Shown: positions 55,258-63,656 of the stretch, piece by piece
Layout of the letters: every line of letters starts with the position of its first letter
How positions within the stretch are numbered: position 1 is the first letter of the stretch
DNA from: Pontibacter actiniarum
GTDB lineage: Bacteria > Bacteroidota > Bacteroidia > Cytophagales > Hymenobacteraceae
DNA length: 64,000 bases
Reading direction: 5' to 3'
Assembly (NCBI RefSeq): GCF_003585765.1
Contig: NZ_CP021235.1
Location: 3,596,001-3,660,000, forward strand
The notes under the pieces: generated by a model
Database searches by the model: none
What the model saw: the letters and a program-made list of their open reading frames with translations, nothing else
Told to the model about the DNA's origin: nothing
Translations under genes and position numbers: made by a program

Positions 55258-55884
55258 ATGAAAGTATACCCGATTGCTTTTGCCGGCCTTCTGGCCCTGG
55301 CCGCCTGCGGCTCCGAGTCTGCCGACGGCAACTATGGCCGCACAGCCAGCGAAGAGCTAATTGACGAACAGATGGATGCCAACACCAAAGCCTCTGTGGA
55401 TAGTATGGCCAAGGCAACCAACGAGGGAAAGATCCTTTACCCCGTGCCAGACACCTTAACCACCTTGCTGGGGCAAAAACAGCCGCAGGCGCGGATAGCC
55501 ACCCTCCCGGACCAGTCAATCATGAACCAGCGCCTGCAGGTGGAGAACCCGCTTTTCGTGCGCGGCAACTTTAACGGGAACCGCTCTCTAGACTATGCAG
55601 TGCAGGTCCTGCAGAACGACTCTGTCCACATCCTGGCGTTCCTGGACTATGCCGATCAGGCCCGGGAGGTAAAAGTGGCCTCCTACCCGGCCCGGCAGCT
55701 GGACGAGGAGTGGTACAGCACCTATCAGCTAAAGCTGGCCCCGAAAGACTCCCTGGTGCAGGACAACCGGAACCAGCAGCGGGCACCGCTGGCAACGGAC
55801 GGCATCTCTGTGATAGAAGAAAACCGCACAACGCTCTACGTGATGCAAAACGGCCGCTTTATCCCTTTCGATGCAAAAAAATAG
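55258..55884 (+). CDS. Putative lipoprotein
   Basis: A 208-residue exported protein: 'MKVYPIAFAGLLALAACGSESADG' has lipobox LAAC (Cys17). The mature part is alpha/beta with 'YPVPDTLTTLLGQKQPQARIATL', 'FVRGNFNGNRSLDYAVQVL' and 'FLDYADQAREVKV'. No family recognised. Lies 108 bp after the MscS gene and converges with the DUF4440 gene. Confidence 0.75.
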   Translation: MKVYPIAFAGLLALAACGSESADGNYGRTASEELIDEQMDANTKASVDSMAKATNEGKILYPVPDTLTTLLGQKQPQARIATLPDQSIMNQRLQVENPLFVRGNFNGNRSLDYAVQVLQNDSVHILAFLDYADQAREVKVASYPARQLDEEWYSTYQLKLAPKDSLVQDNRNQQRAPLATDGISVIEENRTTLYVMQNGRFIPFDAKK

Positions 55885-55907
55885 GGCCTTGGCTTAGGCC
55901 AAAGCCC
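55884..55907. terminator. Weak hairpin between convergent genes
   Basis: GGGC/GCCC and TTGGC/GCCAA form a stem with one mismatch on each side between the lipoprotein stop and the DUF4440 gene. No T-run follows. Confidence 0.4.
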
Positions 55908-55919
55908 CTGAAGTATGCT

Positions 55920-56381
55920 TTAGTTGGAGTGGTCGTGGAGGATTTGCCACTTGCCGTTGGTGTGGGCGAGCACTAGGGAATAGCGGCCGCTCTGCTGCGT
56001 TGCGTCCTGTGCTGTGAGAATGTAGCGGCCGGTTACCAGAGCGTGCCGGTCGCCCAGCGGGCGCACTTCCAGGCTGTCGAAGCTTAGGGTAGAGGTAGGC
56101 GTGCCGCTTTCCGTAAAGGCTTCCTGGTAGTAGCCTTTCATCTCTTCCACACCAACCGGGCCGCTTGGCAGCATAAAGGTGGCGTCGCTGTCGTATACCG
56201 TTAAAAATGCATCCAGATCGCCTTTGTTCCAGTCGGCGGTGATGGCCTCCAGCGTAGGGATAACCTGTGTAAAATCGGCTTTGGCCTCTTCTGCCTGCTG
56301 CCCCTCGGCCTTGTTACAGCCAGTTAGCAGCACTGCAACGGCGAAGCATGTGCAAAGCGTGGTGCGGATAGTTTTTCTCAT
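55920..56381 (-). CDS. DUF4440/SnoaL-like lipoprotein
   Basis: A 153-residue putative lipoprotein: 'MRKTIRTTLCTCFAVAVLLTGCNKAEG' has lipobox LTGC (Cys22). The mature part is an NTF2-like (SnoaL/DUF4440) cone fold: 'ADWNKGDLDAFLTVYDSDATFMLPSG', 'SFDSLEVRPLGDRHALVTGRYIL' and 'GRYSLVLAHTNGKWQILHDHSN'. Function in the envelope is unknown. Confidence 0.85.
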   Translation of the reverse strand: MRKTIRTTLCTCFAVAVLLTGCNKAEGQQAEEAKADFTQVIPTLEAITADWNKGDLDAFLTVYDSDATFMLPSGPVGVEEMKGYYQEAFTESGTPTSTLSFDSLEVRPLGDRHALVTGRYILTAQDATQQSGRYSLVLAHTNGKWQILHDHSN

Positions 56382-56487
56382 GCGTTTAGTGGGACAATGC
56401 CCGGGATAGATTCAGCTTTCAATATAGACAGAAGCAGACACTGGTCCAAAGACTTCCCCCGCTATCACCTATCCGCGCACCGCGGCT

Positions 56488-57270
56488 CTATACTTCTTGC
56501 GCTGCCTGTTCCTCCGGCTGCGGGTCCACGAGGGCTGCCAGAGTTTTATCGTAATTAGGGTGCGTGGTGTGGAGCAGCTCATCCCAAAACCTGAAATAGA
56601 GGCCGTAATTGCCTTTAAAGTATTTGTGGTGCATGTTGTGGTTGGTGGATGTGTTTAGCCATTTCCCCACTCTGCTGTTCACAAGCCAGGCCGGGTAAAT
56701 TTCATAGCCCAAGTGCCCATACACGTTGTAGACCGTCATCAGGAGCAGGAACAGCAAGATGGCGTACTTGTGGATCGGGATCAGCAGCACGATAAACACG
56801 ATCACGCCCGCCTCCACCACAGCCTCCAGCGGACTGAAGGCAAAGGCTGCCCACGGCGAGGGATTTGTGGATTTATGGTGTGTGAGGTGAAAGAGCCTGA
56901 ACAGCCGGGGATGGTGCATCATACGGTGCGTCCAGTAGAAGTAGGTGTCGTGGAGCAGCAGGGCCAGCGCTACGCTGAGGACAAAATAGCCCCAGCCATA
57001 CTCGGACGCACTGCGGTAAATCTGCGTGTACGGCAGTACCCCCTCCGAAGAAATGACCACGGCAACCAGCGCAAACACCAGAAAGGTAAAGAAAGAATAG
57101 CCGACCTCCCGCACATAATCTTTCTGCTTCGGAAAGAGCGCCTGTATCTTCCGCTTCAGAAACCGATGCGGCATCAGCAGATAGAAAACAAGGAAGGCCA
57201 GCCCCGCTATAACCACGTAGCGCAGGGCCAGCAGGAGGTAAAACCACCAGAACAAATTAGATTCCGCCAT
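56488..57270 (-). CDS. Sterol desaturase / fatty acid hydroxylase family protein (2)
   Basis: A 260-residue membrane di-iron enzyme. His boxes: 'YWTHRMMHHPRLFRLFHLTHH' and 'NHNMHHKYFKGNYGLYFRFWDELL'. About four helices. A paralogue of the gene at 50852 but not a close copy. ATG 57270 opens on 'AESNLFWWFYLLLAL' right after the palindromic TTTATACTT pair upstream. Confidence 0.9.
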   Translation of the reverse strand: MAESNLFWWFYLLLALRYVVIAGLAFLVFYLLMPHRFLKRKIQALFPKQKDYVREVGYSFFTFLVFALVAVVISSEGVLPYTQIYRSASEYGWGYFVLSVALALLLHDTYFYWTHRMMHHPRLFRLFHLTHHKSTNPSPWAAFAFSPLEAVVEAGVIVFIVLLIPIHKYAILLFLLLMTVYNVYGHLGYEIYPAWLVNSRVGKWLNTSTNHNMHHKYFKGNYGLYFRFWDELLHTTHPNYDKTLAALVDPQPEEQAAQEV

Positions 57271-57289
57271 ACTGTTAAAGCTTAAGTAT

Positions 57290-57317
57290 GCTTTATACTT
57301 ACAAGTAAGTATAAAGC
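57290..57317. promoter_or_regulatory. 28-bp perfect palindrome made of the TATACTT heptamer
   Basis: GCTTTATACTTAC and GTAAGTATAAAGC are perfect inverted copies around a 2-bp AA centre, between two divergent genes (sterol desaturase and HAD dehalogenase). It is a single strong dyad of the window-wide heptamer and a candidate regulator-binding site. Confidence 0.6.
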
Positions 57318-57474
57318 TGCTGTTTGCTAAACATGGTCTTCCACGCAAAAAGTTTATTCACCCTTATCAGCACCGGCTTTTCTTCGTTCGGCAGGAAGAG
57401 TTTTATGGTGGCGTTGTGCGATATCTACAGGCCCGCCCGCTACGTATGTGTTTTAAGAACTAAACCTGAACCCG

Positions 57475-58173
57475 ATGCCTGACTCCATGAAAAGCCCCAA
57501 TAAACGCCCGGCCGTACTGCTGTTTGATGTAAACGAAACGCTGCTGGACCTGTCTGACATGCAGCAGGCCGTGAACAAGGCGTTTGACAACGAACTGGCG
57601 TTTAAGCTGTGGTTTGCCTACCTACTGGAGTATGCGCTTGTGGAGAACAGCACGGGTAAGTACCACGACTTCAGCAAAGTGGGCCAGGCGGCCATGCAAA
57701 TGATCACAAAGGCCCTGGGCAAGGACATACCGGAGGAGAAGCAGCAGGAGCTGGTGCGCATGGTGAACGACACGCCGCCCCACCCCGACGTGGTACCCGG
57801 CCTGGAGAAGCTGCAGGCAGCCGGCTTCCGGTTGGCCACGCTTACCAACTCGCCGGCAGCATCCGGCATACCGCACCTGGAACAGGTGGGCCTGAAGCAT
57901 TTCTTTGAGGAGACCTTCAGCGTGGACAGCGTGCAGAAGTTTAAACCGCACCGCAGCCCTTACCAGCACGCCGCCGACCAGCTGGGCGTAGAAATGGAGG
58001 AGGTGATGATGGTGGCCGCCCACGGCTGGGACATGGCAGGCGCATTGCGTGCCGGTATGCGTGCGGCCTTTATCTCCCGCCCCGGTCAGGCGCTGTACCC
58101 TTTGGCTCCGGAGCCGGAACTAACGGCCCCTACTCTGCTGGCGCTGGCACAGCAGCTGGAAAGGCTAGCCTGA
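57475..58173 (+). CDS. Haloacid dehalogenase type II
   Basis: A 232-residue HAD-superfamily hydrolase resembling (S)-2-haloacid dehalogenases. Nucleophile motif 'VLLFDVNETLLDLS', the Ser/Thr motif 'LATLTNSPA', the Lys in 'VQKFKPHRSPYQHAA' and the acidic 'MMVAAHGWDMAGAL' are in order. The family includes true dehalogenases and phosphatases. Divergent from the second sterol-desaturase gene. The ATG at 57475 is used; the one at 57487 is also possible. Confidence 0.88.
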   Translation: MPDSMKSPNKRPAVLLFDVNETLLDLSDMQQAVNKAFDNELAFKLWFAYLLEYALVENSTGKYHDFSKVGQAAMQMITKALGKDIPEEKQQELVRMVNDTPPHPDVVPGLEKLQAAGFRLATLTNSPAASGIPHLEQVGLKHFFEETFSVDSVQKFKPHRSPYQHAADQLGVEMEEVMMVAAHGWDMAGALRAGMRAAFISRPGQALYPLAPEPELTAPTLLALAQQLERLA

Positions 58174-58204
58174 GCGACGTGTACACAACGCCAGATTCCT
58201 CCAT

Positions 58205-58240
58205 AAAAAAGGCCGGACCGCAACGGCCCAGCCTTTTTAC
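58205..58240. terminator. Terminator between convergent HAD and DUF4407 genes
   Basis: AAAAAAGGC and GCCTTTTT pair, with a small CCG/CGG stem between, giving T-runs on both strands. Confidence 0.7.
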
Positions 58241-58264
58241 ACTATTCATACTTTGGCTAAACGC

Positions 58265-59440
58265 CTACCATTTGTAGTAGCCGTTTTCCTCATTGTCGTT
58301 CAGTATCTCGGCGGCAGTACCCGGGCTGCGGTGGATATCGGCCAGCTTACGCTGCTTCCACACCGCCGCTGACTCGCGCACCACCTCCAGGTGCGCATCC
58401 GATTTGATCCGCTCCTCCTCGCGCTTGGCGTCCATTTCATACTCGCGACGCGATGCAAACTTGGCCTCGGCCACATCCTGACGGGTATCGTACTGCTTCT
58501 GGCGCTCGGCCACGCGCTGCATTTCCTGCGTCGTGCGCTCGTGCTCCACTCCTTTCAGTATCTCATCGTAAGGGCCCCGGTTAGAGATCAGCTTGGTGAA
58601 GATAGGGGCCGTTTCGAGGCATATAAACAACAGCGTGATGAAGAACACCGGCAGCCAGGGCAACTCGTCCAGGGCATTGATTCGGGCCATCAGGCCATCG
58701 TAGTTCGAGAAGCTTTCCTGCCCCTCGGCCACGGTGGCGTCGTACTGGCCCATGAGTGCTGTAATCCGCTGCTGCCGCTGGTTAATCCGCTCCTGGGCAT
58801 CTGCCTGCAGCAGCTTCAGCTCCTCGTCCACTTTATCGTACTGGAGTTTCTTCTCCTCATAGATGGGGCCCCTGCCCACTTTGCCCGTACCCCCTGTGCC
58901 GTCTGCCTCGGCGGCAACGGCATTGTAGAGCTGGTTTCGCTCCTGCAGCTTGGCTGCCACCTCCTGCCGAATAGCGGCGATTTCGGCTTTCACGGAGTCT
59001 ACTTCGCCAAACTGCTGGCTAACCAGCTTCTTGTGCTCGATGGCCAGCTCCGCCTGCTTCTCCTTTAGCACAGCCTGAATCTCCTTGTCGAAGATCTTCA
59101 GCTCCAGCGGCTTTGAGATTACGACGGCTAACACCAGCGCCAGCAGGAGGCGCGGCATTACCTGCAGCAGCTCTTTCCAGAACTTGCCCTCTTTGCGCAG
59201 CGTGGAAACTATAAAGCGGTCCAGGTTAAAGATTACCGCGCCCCACAGCAGGCCGAAAGCAACTGCCATCGGCAGGGAGCCGAAGACGGTGTACAGTGCA
59301 TAGCCCCCCGAGATGCTGGCCAGCAAGCCCGTAAATAATACGGTGGCTCCCACACCGGCATACTTCACATGCTCAGATTTAGAGCACTTTTCAAGAATAG
59401 TATCGTCGGCGCCGGCGCACCACCAAAAGAACTGCTTCAT
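58265..59440 (-). CDS. DUF4407 domain membrane protein
   Basis: A 391-residue protein. Three N-terminal membrane helices ('YAGVGATVLFTGLLASISGGYALY', 'MAVAFGLLWGAVIFNLDRFIVS', 'LLALVLAVVISKPLEL') are followed by a long coiled-coil region (~125-235, many Glu/Lys/Gln heptads) and a fourth helix ('LPWLPVFFITLLFICLETAPIFTKL'). The C-terminal part is charged and helical. DUF4407 is of unknown function and widespread in Bacteroidota. Confidence 0.87.
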   Translation of the reverse strand: MKQFFWWCAGADDTILEKCSKSEHVKYAGVGATVLFTGLLASISGGYALYTVFGSLPMAVAFGLLWGAVIFNLDRFIVSTLRKEGKFWKELLQVMPRLLLALVLAVVISKPLELKIFDKEIQAVLKEKQAELAIEHKKLVSQQFGEVDSVKAEIAAIRQEVAAKLQERNQLYNAVAAEADGTGGTGKVGRGPIYEEKKLQYDKVDEELKLLQADAQERINQRQQRITALMGQYDATVAEGQESFSNYDGLMARINALDELPWLPVFFITLLFICLETAPIFTKLISNRGPYDEILKGVEHERTTQEMQRVAERQKQYDTRQDVAEAKFASRREYEMDAKREEERIKSDAHLEVVRESAAVWKQRKLADIHRSPGTAAEILNDNEENGYYKW

Positions 59441-59581
59441 GTATCGTTCATCAAGAGGGTTAAAAACAAGCTAGCGCAAAGCTATACAGGTATAACGTGT
59501 GGCATAGCATATTCTATACTTTCGCAGCAGCATAATCGACTAAAAGCCAGATAACTACTACAAAAACGGCAACAGTAGCGA

Positions 59582-60319
59582 TCAGGAATTTGGTTCAATG
59601 CCAGTATCAGAGCTGTATAACTTGTCATAAAGCAACAAAGAGGCCATGGCGCTTGCCAATACCATGCGGGTGTCTGCGCTCAGGTTAGGCTGTAGCCATA
59701 CTTTGCCATTGTTAAGCACCTGTACTGCTCCCAGCACTTCCGTGCCTGACTTAAACTCATACCCAACAATGTCTGGTAACGGCAGCCCCTTGCCCTCCAC
59801 CTTGTAGACCGGAGACACTGTATAGGTCGTGGAGCCGTTGGACAGCTCCCCCTCAAAGCGCTTCCGGTCCTGGTAATGGCCGGGGTCAGCGGTGAGCAGG
59901 TGCCACTGGCCGCTTTCCGGAGAGGTGAAGTGGGAGGTATAGTACTCCAGGTTAGGAGCCATCCGGATGCTGATGCCGTTGCTGGAAGCCAGGTTCTTCT
60001 CGTGTAGTCTGCTGGCGCCAAACACGTACCATTCCCTGCCTTGCCCGTTACGCAGGCTAAACTCGTACTGCTGCCCCGACTTTAGGTTCTGATAGCCGAG
60101 CAGGTTAAAGCCTCCGCTTCTCTTCCAGCCTTTGTGCACATTGGCAACGGTGTAGCCTCCGATCGAGAAGTTGCCGTTTGGCTGAAAGGTTTTACGCCCT
60201 TCTATAGGCAGCTCCTGTGCCTGTTGTTTAAAAGTCGGTTCTACGGCCATCTGCGGAACAGAGCAAGCCTGCACCGCCAGCAAAGCAGCTAGTGCCACCG
60301 CTGTTAACTTCCTTCTCAT
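59582..60319 (-). CDS. Putative lipoprotein of unknown function
   Basis: A 245-residue exported protein: 'MRRKLTAVALAALLAVQACSVPQ' has a lipobox-like VQAC (Cys19). The mature part is mostly beta with 'FSIGGYTVANVHKGWKRSGGFNLLGY' and 'SGQWHLLTADPGHYQDRKRFEGELSNGS', and a final hydrophobic stretch 'RMVLASAMASLLLYDKLYSS'. No family recognised with confidence. Confidence 0.72.
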   Translation of the reverse strand: MRRKLTAVALAALLAVQACSVPQMAVEPTFKQQAQELPIEGRKTFQPNGNFSIGGYTVANVHKGWKRSGGFNLLGYQNLKSGQQYEFSLRNGQGREWYVFGASRLHEKNLASSNGISIRMAPNLEYYTSHFTSPESGQWHLLTADPGHYQDRKRFEGELSNGSTTYTVSPVYKVEGKGLPLPDIVGYEFKSGTEVLGAVQVLNNGKVWLQPNLSADTRMVLASAMASLLLYDKLYSSDTGIEPNS

Positions 60320-60460
60320 AGTTTTATATTTTTACCTATTCCATTATACGATATAACTTTAATAAGCATAGCAGAAGCATGTAAAATATCAGATGATGGA
60401 GACGAAGCCGTAACGCACAAACACTGCACCTGTGGCCGAAGAAGGAGAGTTTAAGAAGAA

Positions 60461-60495
60461 AAAAGGCTGTACCACCTTAAGTGGCACAGCCTTTT
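60461..60495 (-). terminator. rocD terminator
   Basis: AAAAGGCTGT and ACAGCCTTTT pair, with an inner CCAC/GTGG, around a 5-nt loop; T-run on the minus strand follows the rocD stop. Confidence 0.85.
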
Positions 60496-60516
60496 AAAAA
60501 TAGGGGTGTCGCTTTT

Positions 60517-61758
60517 CTAGAAACTTAAGATAACGTTTTCTATGATATCGCAGCACTCGTTCAGTTGCTCTTCCGTCATGACAAGCGGCGGCGCGAACCG
60601 GATGATATCGCCGTGGGTTGGCTTGGCCAGCAGGCCATGGTTCTTCAGCTCCACGCACACATCCCAGGCCGTACGGCCATCGGCGGTTGGCTGCACCACA
60701 ATTGCATTCAGCAGGCCGCGGCCGCGCACCAGCGTTACCAGTTCAGGGCGCTTGTCCATCAGGCGGCGCATGCGTTCCCGGAACAGCTCTCCCAGCCTGT
60801 TTGCGTTCTCCGTCAGGCTCTCCTCTTTGATCACCTCCAGGGCAGCAATGGCTACCACGGCGGCCAGTGGGTTGCCCCCAAACGTAGACCCGTGCTCACC
60901 CGGCTGGATGCACAGCATGATATCGTCATTGGCCAGCACGCAGGAAACCGGCAGCACACCGCCCGAAAGCGCCTTGCCAAGTATAAGTATGTCTGCTTTT
61001 ACATCGTCATAGTAGCTGGCCAGCAGCTTGCCCGTGCGCCCGATGCCTGTCTGAATCTCATCGGCCATCAACAGCACGTCGTACTCCTTGCACAGCGCGT
61101 GCGCCTTTGCCAGGTATCCCTCGTCGGGCACCATCACGCCGGCTTCTCCCTGGATCGGCTCCACCAGAAAGCCGCACACGTTCGGGTTCTCTTTCAGCGC
61201 CTGCTCCAGTGCATCCGCATCGTTGTAGGGGATCACTTTATAGCCCGGCATATATGGCCCGAAGCCTTTGGTGGAGTCAGGATCGGTGGAGAAGGAGATG
61301 ATGCCCGTCGTGCGCCCGTGGAAGTTATGCTCCACCACAATTATCTCGGCATTGTGCGGGGCAATGCCCTTTTTCATGTAGCCCCACTTGCGCGCCAGCT
61401 TAATCGCCGTCTCCACGGCCTCGGCACCGGAGTTCATAAACAGGGCTTTATCGTAGTTGAAGTACTCACAGATGTACTTCTCCGCCGGGCCCAGCTTATC
61501 GTTGTAAAAGGCGCGGGAGGTCAGGGTGAGCTGCTGCGCCTGCTCTACCAGGGCGCCCACGATCTTCGGGTGGCAGTGCCCCTGGTTCACGGCACTGTAA
61601 GCCGACAGAAAGTCATAGTAGTGTTTGCCTTCTACGTCCCAGAGGTGCACTCCCTCGCCGCGGCTCAGGACCACGGGCAGGGGGTGATAGTTATGCGCAC
61701 CGTACTGGTGCTCGATATCAATGGCCTCCTGGCTGCTGTTAATGGTTTGCGTACTCAT
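60517..61758 (-). CDS. rocD: Ornithine--oxo-acid aminotransferase
   Basis: A 413-residue PLP aminotransferase (class III) that converts ornithine to glutamate semialdehyde in arginine/ornithine use. '[19 protein letters not shown]', '[12 protein letters not shown]', '[16 protein letters not shown]' and the PLP lysine '[15 protein letters not shown]' fit ornithine aminotransferase rather than acetylornithine or GABA types ('[19 protein letters not shown]' is RocD-like). Has its own promoter and terminator. Confidence 0.94.
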   Translation of the reverse strand: MSTQTINSSQEAIDIEHQYGAHNYHPLPVVLSRGEGVHLWDVEGKHYYDFLSAYSAVNQGHCHPKIVGALVEQAQQLTLTSRAFYNDKLGPAEKYICEYFNYDKALFMNSGAEAVETAIKLARKWGYMKKGIAPHNAEIIVVEHNFHGRTTGIISFSTDPDSTKGFGPYMPGYKVIPYNDADALEQALKENPNVCGFLVEPIQGEAGVMVPDEGYLAKAHALCKEYDVLLMADEIQTGIGRTGKLLASYYDDVKADILILGKALSGGVLPVSCVLANDDIMLCIQPGEHGSTFGGNPLAAVVAIAALEVIKEESLTENANRLGELFRERMRRLMDKRPELVTLVRGRGLLNAIVVQPTADGRTAWDVCVELKNHGLLAKPTHGDIIRFAPPLVMTEEQLNECCDIIENVILSF

Positions 61759-61783
61759 AGTTTTAGTTTATCGTCAGTGATCG

Positions 61784-61798
61784 CAGGCCGGTGGCCTG
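61784..61798 (-). promoter_or_regulatory. Hairpin in rocD 5' leader
   Basis: CAGGCC and GGCCTG pair across GGT, between the mapped promoter elements and the rocD ATG at 61758. It may affect the leader but no regulator is known. Confidence 0.3.
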
Positions 61799-61836
61799 TT
61801 TTAATTCCAATTACAGGTAAAACGGTTTATAGTTTT

Positions 61837-61868
61837 CAAATTTAGCTATTTAGTGGCGGCATCCCAAA
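61837..61868 (-). promoter_or_regulatory. Promoter of rocD
   Basis: On the minus strand TTTG, a 20-nt spacer and TAAATTTG give a perfect Bacteroidota promoter about 79 bp before the rocD ATG. Confidence 0.7.
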
Positions 61869-61881
61869 TCAGGCGGCCTGC

Positions 61882-62187
61882 TCAGGACCGCCCCTTTCTG
61901 CAGCGCTCGAAAACCGCCGCAAAGCCAGCCGGGTCGTAGGCGGCGTACGTGCTCGTCATCAGCCCCAGCACATTGTCATCGGTGCGGAAGCCGTATACTT
62001 CCCGCTCGCCCTCCAGGGTGTCGGGGGCCTGCACCCGGTGGTGCTCCACAAGGGTGAGCCGCTCGGGCGGGAGGCTGCTGCCGGTGTCGGGGCAGAACAG
62101 CTCCTGCTGCTGAATGGTGAACGTCCGGGTGAAGCCGCGCTCGCGCATGTCCCGGATGGCTTCGCTAAAGGTAGTGTACTGTGGCAT
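61882..62187 (-). CDS. Small protein of unknown function
   Basis: A 101-residue cytoplasmic protein rich in charged and aromatic residues. Pattern 'TTFSEAIRDMRERGFTRTFTIQQQELFCPDTG' followed by 'LVEHHRVQAPDTLEGEREVYGFRTDDNVLGLM' is shared by small Bacteroidota proteins with no known role. The rocD promoter lies inside the gap after it. Confidence 0.65.
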   Translation of the reverse strand: MPQYTTFSEAIRDMRERGFTRTFTIQQQELFCPDTGSSLPPERLTLVEHHRVQAPDTLEGEREVYGFRTDDNVLGLMTSTYAAYDPAGFAAVFERCRKGRS

Positions 62188-62327
62188 AGGCGGCAGGTTT
62201 AGGTTTGCTGGCCTCGCGGGGGCCCTGAACTATAACGTACGCACCGCAGTTAGAGGTACCTGGCGCGTCTGTTTTTGCCAGATGCCGGATTATTGGCGTT
62301 ATTTGCGCCGAAACAGAAAACACAGCT

Positions 62328-62504
62328 TTGACTCAGAAACTAACAGAGGGAGAGGATTTTTACTTTAACGAGCAGGGGCTGATGGTGCTCACGGCCAAGT
62401 ACCTGCTCAAGCGCGGGTGGTGCTGCCGCAACGGCTGCCGGAACTGCCCCTACGGCTTCCGCAAAGAGCAGCAGGAGGCCGGGGCCAAGCAGAAGAAAGT
62501 ATAA
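62328..62504 (+). CDS. DUF5522 domain protein with TTG start
   Basis: A 58-residue protein missed by ATG-only searches. It reads 'GEDFYFNEQGLMVLTAKYLLKRGWCCRNGCRNCPYGFRKEQQ', a full DUF5522 with the CCRNGCRNCPY cysteine cluster. The only good in-frame start before the domain is TTG at 62328; upstream the frame has no ATG. The cysteine set suggests metal or cluster binding. Lies between the small protein gene and rpmB. Confidence 0.85.
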   Translation: MTQKLTEGEDFYFNEQGLMVLTAKYLLKRGWCCRNGCRNCPYGFRKEQQEAGAKQKKV

Positions 62505-62571
62505 AAACTGTTACCCAAACCCGCTTTGCGTAGCATTCCCTACACATCAGAAGGAAATTTTTAGATACCCG

Positions 62572-62603
62572 TTTGATATTCTGTATCTTTTTATAGATAT
62601 TTG
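62572..62603 (+). promoter_or_regulatory. Promoter of rpmB
   Basis: TTTG (62572-62575), a 20-nt spacer and GATATTTG (one mismatch to TAnnTTTG), 35 bp before the rpmB ATG. Confidence 0.6.
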
Positions 62604-62638
62604 CACCCCTATTGAAATAAACCAGAAAAGAATACAAG

Positions 62639-62878
62639 ATGGCACGAGTTTGCGACTTAACAGGTAAAAGACCACAAGTAGGTAACAACGTTTCTCACGC
62701 TAACAACAAGACGAAGCGTAAATTTTATCCAAACCTACAGAAGAAGCGCTTCTACATCCCAGAGGAGGATGCTTGGGTAACGCTGAAAGTTTCTACTTCT
62801 GCACTGAGAACCATCAACAAGAATGGTATTTCTTCAGTGTTGAAGAAAGCAGTAGAGCAAGGCTACATCATGTACTAG
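62639..62878 (+). CDS. rpmB: 50S ribosomal protein L28
   Basis: A 79-residue ribosomal protein with the L28 hallmarks '[39 protein letters not shown]' and C-terminal '[16 protein letters not shown]'. Standard length. Followed by a hairpin terminator, so it is a separate unit from rpmG here. Confidence 0.97.
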   Translation: MARVCDLTGKRPQVGNNVSHANNKTKRKFYPNLQKKRFYIPEEDAWVTLKVSTSALRTINKNGISSVLKKAVEQGYIMY

Positions 62879-62978
62879 TAATGGCATCTCTTCCGGTTTT
62901 GCCTGCCTCGCGGCCCCAGTAGCGGCTCGGCGACAGGCACAAAGCGGGAAAGCCATCTGGTACTTTAGAATAAAACAT

Positions 62979-63027
62979 CGGCAACGGAGAGAAGCTGTAC
63001 GTGCTTTAGCTCCGTTGCCGTTTTTTT
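62979..63027 (+). terminator. Hairpin terminator after rpmB
   Basis: CGGCAACGGAG and CTCCGTTGCCG pair perfectly (11 bp), followed by seven Ts. Confidence 0.88.
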
Positions 63028-63138
63028 AAACGCCCGCAATTTTTGCCGCCGGAAGGCAGGCGAAGGCGGGCCACAGTGTGGCAAGTGTAAATATTGTAAA
63101 GCCTCAATCGGAGATTCTACAATAAAATTTATACATTG

Positions 63139-63170
63139 TTTGTAATTAGAGATTTAAGCTTTTATATTTG
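63139..63170 (+). promoter_or_regulatory. Promoter of rpmG unit
   Basis: TTTG (63139-63142), a 20-nt spacer and TATATTTG (63163-63170), a perfect Bacteroidota promoter 29 bp before the rpmG ATG. It drives rpmG, the DUF4295 gene and probably ftsY. Confidence 0.8.
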
Positions 63171-63198
63171 CAGTCCTAAATAAAAAATTACTGTCGAG

Positions 63199-63387
63199 AT
63201 GGCTAAAAAAGCAAAAGGTAATAGAATCCAGGTTATTATGGAGTGCACAGAGCACAAGGCTTCTGGGCTACCTGGTACTTCAAGGTACATCACTACCAAA
63301 AACAGAAAAAATACTCCTGAGCGTCTTGAGCTGAAGAAGTACAACCCTGTGATGAAAAAAGTAACTGTACATAAAGAAATTAAATAA
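63199..63387 (+). CDS. rpmG: 50S ribosomal protein L33
   Basis: A 62-residue protein with L33 features '[18 protein letters not shown]' and '[21 protein letters not shown]'. This is the Bacteroidota form without the zinc Cys pairs of some L33 copies. First gene of a short operon. Confidence 0.95.
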   Translation: MAKKAKGNRIQVIMECTEHKASGLPGTSRYITTKNRKNTPERLELKKYNPVMKKVTVHKEIK

Positions 63388-63389
63388 CC

Positions 63390-63542
63390 ATGGCTAAGAA
63401 GGTAGTTGCAACCCTAAAGACCGCTACAGGTAAAGACTGGGCAAAAGTGATCAAGGCTGTGAAGTCTCCAAAAACTGGTGCTTACAGCTTTAAAGAGGAG
63501 ATGGTACCTGTAGATAAAGTACAGGAGTTCCTTAAGAAGTAA
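63390..63542 (+). CDS. DUF4295 family protein
   Basis: A 50-residue basic protein 'MAKKVVATLKTATGKDWAKV...' starting 2 bp after the rpmG stop. DUF4295 is a small lineage-specific family found just after L33 in Bacteroidota and probably ribosome-linked. Too short for simple ORF cut-offs, so it could be missed. Confidence 0.85.
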   Translation: MAKKVVATLKTATGKDWAKVIKAVKSPKTGAYSFKEEMVPVDKVQEFLKK

Positions 63543-63582
63543 TACAGCCTACTCTACATCAAATAGATAGATTACATGAAGA

Positions 63583-63605
63583 AGTCCCACTGTTGGGACT
63601 TTTTT
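63583..63605 (+). terminator. Hairpin between DUF4295 and ftsY
   Basis: AGTCCCA and TGGGACT pair around CTGT, followed by six Ts. It may reduce read-through into ftsY. Confidence 0.8.
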
Positions 63606-63656
63606 AGTATATTACCGTATCACTGAGATAGCATTCACCCTACATCATAAACCGGC

